Source: JBCDAP01 sp038747915
GTDB taxonomy: Bacteria > Planctomycetota > Phycisphaerae > Phycisphaerales > UBA1924
Assembly (NCBI GenBank): GCA_038747915.1
Contig: JBCDJJ010000049.1
Location: 1-27,192, forward strand
Reading direction: 5' to 3'
Length of the DNA: 27,192 bases
Below, in pieces: positions 23,496 to 27,192 of this stretch. A program made the translations under genes and the position numbers. Every line of letters starts with the position of its first letter. The first letter of the stretch is position 1. Below the pieces are notes generated by a model. It saw nothing but the letters and a program-made list of their open reading frames with translations. It was not told where the DNA came from and ran no database searches.

Positions 23496-23550
23496 GAGCC
23501 GCCCCGACTGGTATGACCGGTGGCTTGCCCACCGGCGCGAAGCCGCTAGG

Positions 23551-24033
23551 CTACGGCGCCACCACCTCGGCCACGAACCGGGCCTTCGGCCGACGCACCC
23601 GCGTGTCGAAGAGCAGCTCCGCGATGGTCCCCGGCACCTCGTAGGTCACCGTCCCCGATACCACGAGCGGTTCACCGCTCATCAACCCAGCTTCCGCTGG
23701 GATCGCCGCGGGCAGCTCGAACCGCTGCACACCCGCCGGCGGCAGCACCGCCTCGGCGAGTCGCTCGCCCTCGAACAGCACCGCCCCGTCCGACGCCCGC
23801 TCCACCCGGTACCGCGCCCGCTCGAGCGGGAACTCCTCCTCGTTGGTGTGCCGCCCCTCCAGCACCACCACGATCCGCTGACCCGCTGCAGACAGTCCAT
23901 CCGCCCGGGTCGACACCACATCCACCGTCGGCCGAGCGTGGAAGCACCCGCCCATTGCCACACCAGCCACACCAGCCGCTGCGACCACGACCGAGCGGCA
24001 ACCCATCCGCCAAAGACCTGGTGAGACTCGCAT
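23551..24033 (-). CDS. LEA14/WHy-domain-like lipoprotein
   Basis: A 160-residue lipoprotein. The N-terminus is a signal with a Val/Ala core ending in M-G-G-C (Cys30). The mature part looks like the LEA type 2 (LEA14, WHy) immunoglobulin-like beta-sandwich: RIVVVLEGRHTNEEEFPLER, then RYRVERASDGAVLFEG, and SGTVTYEVPGT near the end. Bacterial relatives are usually periplasmic lipoproteins of unknown function linked to stress tolerance. The ATG at 24033 starts a plausible signal peptide, but the ribosome-binding site is poor and the ATG at 24006 is possible. It is divergent from the ABC exporter genes, 107 bases away. Confidence 0.72.
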   Translation of the reverse strand: MRVSPGLWRMGCRSVVVAAAGVAGVAMGGCFHARPTVDVVSTRADGLSAAGQRIVVVLEGRHTNEEEFPLERARYRVERASDGAVLFEGERLAEAVLPPAGVQRFELPAAIPAEAGLMSGEPLVVSGTVTYEVPGTIAELLFDTRVRRPKARFVAEVVAP

Positions 24034-24140
24034 CTCGCCAAGCCTACGCGACCGCCCGCCGCCCCGCGAGCGGCACAAACCGCTCCAAAAACACAAACCC
24101 GTGTCGACGCGCCCACACCACCGACCCGTAGCATGCCCGC

Positions 24141-26063
24141 ATGGCGGTGCGGGAGCGGATCAAACTCGAAGACACCGAAGGACCGCAGACACCCACCGGC
24201 GAGGTGATGCGCAAGCTCCTCGCGCTCGCGTGGCGCCATAAGTACGCCGCCCTGCCGGCGCTGCTCGTGACCGTCGCCATGGAACTGCTCGTGCTCTTCG
24301 GCTACTTCTTGCAGGGCCTGGCGGTCAACGAGGTGACCGTCGCCGTCGATACGGAAGCGTTGCCGAAGGAGTGGCCGCTCGGCATCACACCACCCGACCA
24401 GTGGAGCACCTTCACCATCGTGCTCACGCTTGTCAGCATCATCGTCGTCGTCGCTGTCATCTCCGGGGTCTGCCGATTCGGGCAGCGCGTCCTCCGCGAG
24501 AACTTCATGCAGCAGACCAACGTCGACCTCCGCACACGCCTGTACACCAAGCTGCAGGCGCTCGGCTTCACCTTCTTCGACGATCACGACACCGGCCAGA
24601 TCATCCAGCGCGTCACGCAGGACGTCTCCGAACTCCGTAACTTCCTTGAGGGTGTCGTCGTCCAGCTCATCATCTCCGCGGTCACTCTGTCGGTCTATCT
24701 CGTCTTCATGATCAATCAGTCGATCGTGCTGACCGTCGCGTGCCTGGTCACGATCCCGGTTCAGGTCTGGTCACTCGTGCAGTACGGCCGTGTCGCCGAG
24801 CCCAAGTTCAAAGAGCACGGCCGCCTCACCGACCTTGTCGTCCAGAACTACAAAGAGTCGATCGAAGGCGTCCGTGTGATCCGTGTCTTCGGCCGCGAGC
24901 ACGAGGTGTTCGAGCGCTTCGAGGATCGATCGATCACGGCGCGCAACTTCCGGATCGGCCTCGCCTACCTCTCCGCCAAGGTCATCCCGCTGCTCCACTC
25001 CGCGCACCTGCTCAACGCCGCCATCATGCTCGGCGTCGGTGGGTGGCTCGTCGTCAAACACTTTGACTCCGCCGGCGCCGCCGGCATCGCCCTCGGCACC
25101 TGGTGGACCTTCTTCCTCCTCATGCAGCGGTTCGGCGGCCAGGTCGAAGCCATCGTCTCCGTCGCGGCCCAAGCGCCCGTCGCGCTCGCCAGCGCCTCAC
25201 GCATCTTCCGATTGCTCGACGCCGAGCCCGATGTCGACTCGCTCCAAAGCTCTCACCTCCCCGATCGCGGCCTCACCGGCTCCGTCGGCTTCGAGAACGT
25301 CTCCTTCGGCTATGAGCCGAGCATCCCCGTGCTCCACGATGTCTCCTTCACCGTCGAGGCCGGCGAGACCATCGCCATCGTCGGGCCGACCGGCGCCGGC
25401 AAAAGCACGCTGCTCTCCCTCGTCGCCCGCTTCTACGATCCCGACCAGGGCACCGTCTGCATCGACGGCGTCGACCTCCGCACCCTCCCGGTCCGCGAAC
25501 TCCGACGCCGCGTCGGCTTTGTCTTCCAAGAACCCTTCCTCTTCTCCAACACCGTCCGCAACAACGTCGCCTTCGGTATCCCCGATGCCCAGCTCGACGA
25601 TATCCGCACCGCCACCAACGCCGCAGCGGCCACCGCCTTCATCGACGAACTCGACCACGGCTTCGACACCGTCATCGGCGAGCGCGGCGTCTCACTCTCC
25701 GGCGGTCAGCGGCAACGCCTCACCCTCGCCCGAGCCCTCCTCCTCCGACCGTCCATCCTCGTCCTCGACGATGCGACAGGCTCCGTCGACGCCATCACCG
25801 AGTCGCACATTCAACGGGAACTCGAGAGCTACCTCGGCCGCCGCACCACCTTCATCGTCGCGCACCGACTCTCCACCCTGCGCCGGGCCGACCGCATCAT
25901 CGTCATGGAGCACGGCCGCATCGTCGACATCGGCTCGCACGACGAACTCATGAACCGCCCCGGCCACTACCACGCCGCAGCGCTCATTCAGCTCGAACTC
26001 GACAAGCACGACACCGACCACGCCGGCGAGCCCACCACCCACCACGCGGAGGGCACCCCGTGA
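24141..26063 (+). CDS. ABC exporter half, permease-ATPase fusion (degenerate Walker B)
   Basis: A 640-residue half-transporter of the MsbA/multidrug exporter type. The transmembrane domain (~25-345, about six helices) includes the coupling segment FFDDHDTGQIIQRVTQDV. The ATPase has Walker A GPTGAGKST (415-423), Q-loop FQEPFLFS (462-469), signature LSGGQ (519-523), Walker B ILVLDD (539-544) and switch His575. The catalytic glutamate after Walker B is Asp544, the change found in the degenerate site of heterodimeric exporters such as TM287/288. The next gene, overlapping by four bases, encodes a second half, which fits a heterodimer. The transported substrate is unknown; lipids or drugs are common in the family. 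Confidence 0.92.
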   Translation: MAVRERIKLEDTEGPQTPTGEVMRKLLALAWRHKYAALPALLVTVAMELLVLFGYFLQGLAVNEVTVAVDTEALPKEWPLGITPPDQWSTFTIVLTLVSIIVVVAVISGVCRFGQRVLRENFMQQTNVDLRTRLYTKLQALGFTFFDDHDTGQIIQRVTQDVSELRNFLEGVVVQLIISAVTLSVYLVFMINQSIVLTVACLVTIPVQVWSLVQYGRVAEPKFKEHGRLTDLVVQNYKESIEGVRVIRVFGREHEVFERFEDRSITARNFRIGLAYLSAKVIPLLHSAHLLNAAIMLGVGGWLVVKHFDSAGAAGIALGTWWTFFLLMQRFGGQVEAIVSVAAQAPVALASASRIFRLLDAEPDVDSLQSSHLPDRGLTGSVGFENVSFGYEPSIPVLHDVSFTVEAGETIAIVGPTGAGKSTLLSLVARFYDPDQGTVCIDGVDLRTLPVRELRRRVGFVFQEPFLFSNTVRNNVAFGIPDAQLDDIRTATNAAAATAFIDELDHGFDTVIGERGVSLSGGQRQRLTLARALLLRPSILVLDDATGSVDAITESHIQRELESYLGRRTTFIVAHRLSTLRRADRIIVMEHGRIVDIGSHDELMNRPGHYHAAALIQLELDKHDTDHAGEPTTHHAEGTP

Positions 26064-27192
26064 GCCAGATCACCCCACCGGCCACCAACACGCTCGTGGT
26101 GACCTCGGGCGAAGCCGAAGAGCGCGGCGAGCGCACGCGCCCCATCGACTGGGAGATCTGCCGCCGGCTCTTCGTCGACTACATGTGGCGCTACCCCAAG
26201 CTCCAGATGATCATCATCGGCTACGCCGCAGCCCTTGCCATCATCAACACGCTCATCCCGGTCCTCCTTACGACCACGCTCTCCTGGGCGATCGATGTGC
26301 CCGAGCGCTGGCAGAACTTCTCGACGAACGTGCTCGGCGGCCTCATCCCACCCACCATGACGGCGGGCGTCATCACCGGCGCCGTCCTCGCTGCCTTCGC
26401 CGCCGGACTCTACTACGCCGCGATGCGCCTCCGCATCTACGCCGTCAACCGACTCTCCGAGAACGTCGTCCACGACCTGCGGTGCGACATCTTCAACCAC
26501 GTGCAGCGGCTCCACATGGCTTTCTTCGACCGCACCAAGATGGGCTGGATCCTCTCGCGCGGCACCTCCGATGTGAACGCCATCCGCCACGCCGTGGCCC
26601 AGGTCATCCCGCGCACGCTCCTCCACACCATCGAGACGGTGCTCTTCCTCTCGATCATGCTCTACATGGACGTGCCCCTCACCCTCGTCCTGATGCTCCT
26701 CGGCCCGGCGTTCTGGTTCGTCAACACCTGGTTCCGCAAACGCGTCGGCGACGCGTACCGCCAGGTCCAGTTCTCGATGAGCCGGATCACCGCCAACCTC
26801 GCCGAGACCGTCGCCGGCATCCGCGTGACCCAGTCCTACGCCCGAGAAGAACTCAACACCACCCTCTTCCGCAACCTCTGCCTCGACCACCGTAAGTCGA
26901 ACATGCGGGCTGCGAAGATCCACGGCACCTACATCCCCATCCTCGATTTCTTCAATCAGCTCGTCGTCGCCATCATCGTCGGCTTCGGTGGGTGGCGCGC
27001 GCTCAACGGCGACATCTCCTGGCCCGAGGTCCTCGGCTTCCTCTTCTTCACCGGCCGCTTTTTTATTGCGATACAGGTCCACCCCCACAAAAAAAAAACC
27101 AACCACCACCCCAATGCCGGCCGCGAACCCAACTTAAAACACCACGACACCCACCCCCAGGGCGTCGACACACCCCCCGCCCAGCCCCACCC
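26060..27192 (+). CDS. ABC exporter half, partner subunit (cut by window edge)
   Basis: GTG at 26060 overlaps the previous stop (GTGA) and has GGAGGG six bases upstream. The frame is open to the window end (377 codons). The visible part is the transmembrane domain of an ABC exporter: helices from ~residue 50 on, the coupling block LHMAFFDRTKMGWILSR and the family-typical ETVAGIRVTQSYAREE. The ATPase domain would lie beyond the edge. From about 27058 the codons become abnormal and from 27080 almost free of T, yet the residues still line up one for one with the expected start of the ATPase linker (AGxExxxKxxDTxPxxVDxPxA). Those last ~130 bases are probably sequencing or assembly error. Confidence 0.88.
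   Translation, partial: MSQITPPATNTLVVTSGEAEERGERTRPIDWEICRRLFVDYMWRYPKLQMIIIGYAAALAIINTLIPVLLTTTLSWAIDVPERWQNFSTNVLGGLIPPTMTAGVITGAVLAAFAAGLYYAAMRLRIYAVNRLSENVVHDLRCDIFNHVQRLHMAFFDRTKMGWILSRGTSDVNAIRHAVAQVIPRTLLHTIETVLFLSIMLYMDVPLTLVLMLLGPAFWFVNTWFRKRVGDAYRQVQFSMSRITANLAETVAGIRVTQSYAREELNTTLFRNLCLDHRKSNMRAAKIHGTYIPILDFFNQLVVAIIVGFGGWRALNGDISWPEVLGFLFFTGRFFIAIQVHPHKKKTNHHPNAGREPNLKHHDTHPQGVDTPPAQPH
27058..27192. other. Anomalous low-quality sequence at the window end
   Basis: The tract contains a run of ten A residues (27091-27100), C-rich stretches and very few T or G bases, unlike any other coding sequence here. The reading frame nevertheless stays open. The pattern suggests T-to-A and G-to-C miscalls at a contig end rather than real biology. 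Confidence 0.65.

Noticed and set aside
23517..23535. Inverted repeat CCGGTGG/CCACCGG as a terminator for the minus-strand lipoprotein gene
   Set aside because: The 7-bp stem is real, but no T-tract follows on either strand, so intrinsic termination is not supported.

Overview
The window is GC-rich chromosomal DNA, most likely from a marine planctomycete of the class Phycisphaerae (order Phycisphaerales or a relative). The main clue is a set of secreted proteins that end in a P-x-P-G motif, a short hydrophobic stretch and a run of four arginines. This is the form the PEP-CTERM sorting tail takes in that group. Lipoprotein and Tat signals and a binding-protein ABC importer fit a diderm cell. 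The assignment is an inference from these features; no rRNA or marker tree is available here. The right end is probably a contig end, because the last ~130 bases look error-ridden.

Layout, left to right. 1-1585 (minus): a secreted protein cut by the left edge and a PEP-CTERM-like protein. 1805-6570 (plus): a four-gene overlapping operon with a lipoprotein serine hydrolase, a ferric-iron-type binding protein, a fused double permease and a short ATPase. 6596-7900 (minus): an unrecognised 434-residue protein with a 9-bp tandem repeat near its start. 7901-8722: no intact gene, but a probable decayed secreted-protein gene. 8723-8794: tRNA-Gly(TCC). 8829-9889: a methyltransferase divergent from a TerB-like protein. 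9898-12317 (minus): nuoF, a DUF3592-like membrane protein and a DinB-like protein, tightly coupled. 12491-14252 (plus): an exported ArsC-like protein and a Tat-exported metallo-beta-lactamase-fold protein. 14492-16512 (plus): two tandem paralogous beta-helix-like proteins with sorting tails, each with its own similar promoter. 16567-18048 (minus): an ECF-type sigma factor fused to a large ThuA/amidotransferase-like domain. 18049-18532: three strong palindromes. 18533-21476 (minus): lepA and a Cys-rich hypothetical. 21792-23431 (plus): two paralogous choice-of-anchor-E-like secreted proteins, closed by a clear terminator. 23551-24033 (minus): a LEA14/WHy-like lipoprotein. 24141-27192 (plus): two halves of a probable heterodimeric ABC exporter, the second cut by the edge.

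Functional themes are iron import, cell-surface/secreted proteins, and housekeeping (complex I, LepA, tRNA). Five of the sorting-tail genes have a readable sigma70-like promoter with a 16-bp spacer. The strongest candidates for something undescribed are the sigma factor fused to a ThuA-like domain beside the tandem beta-helix genes, the exported ArsC/MBL pair, and the serine hydrolase built into an iron-uptake operon. All functional calls rest on motif recognition by eye; no database search was possible.
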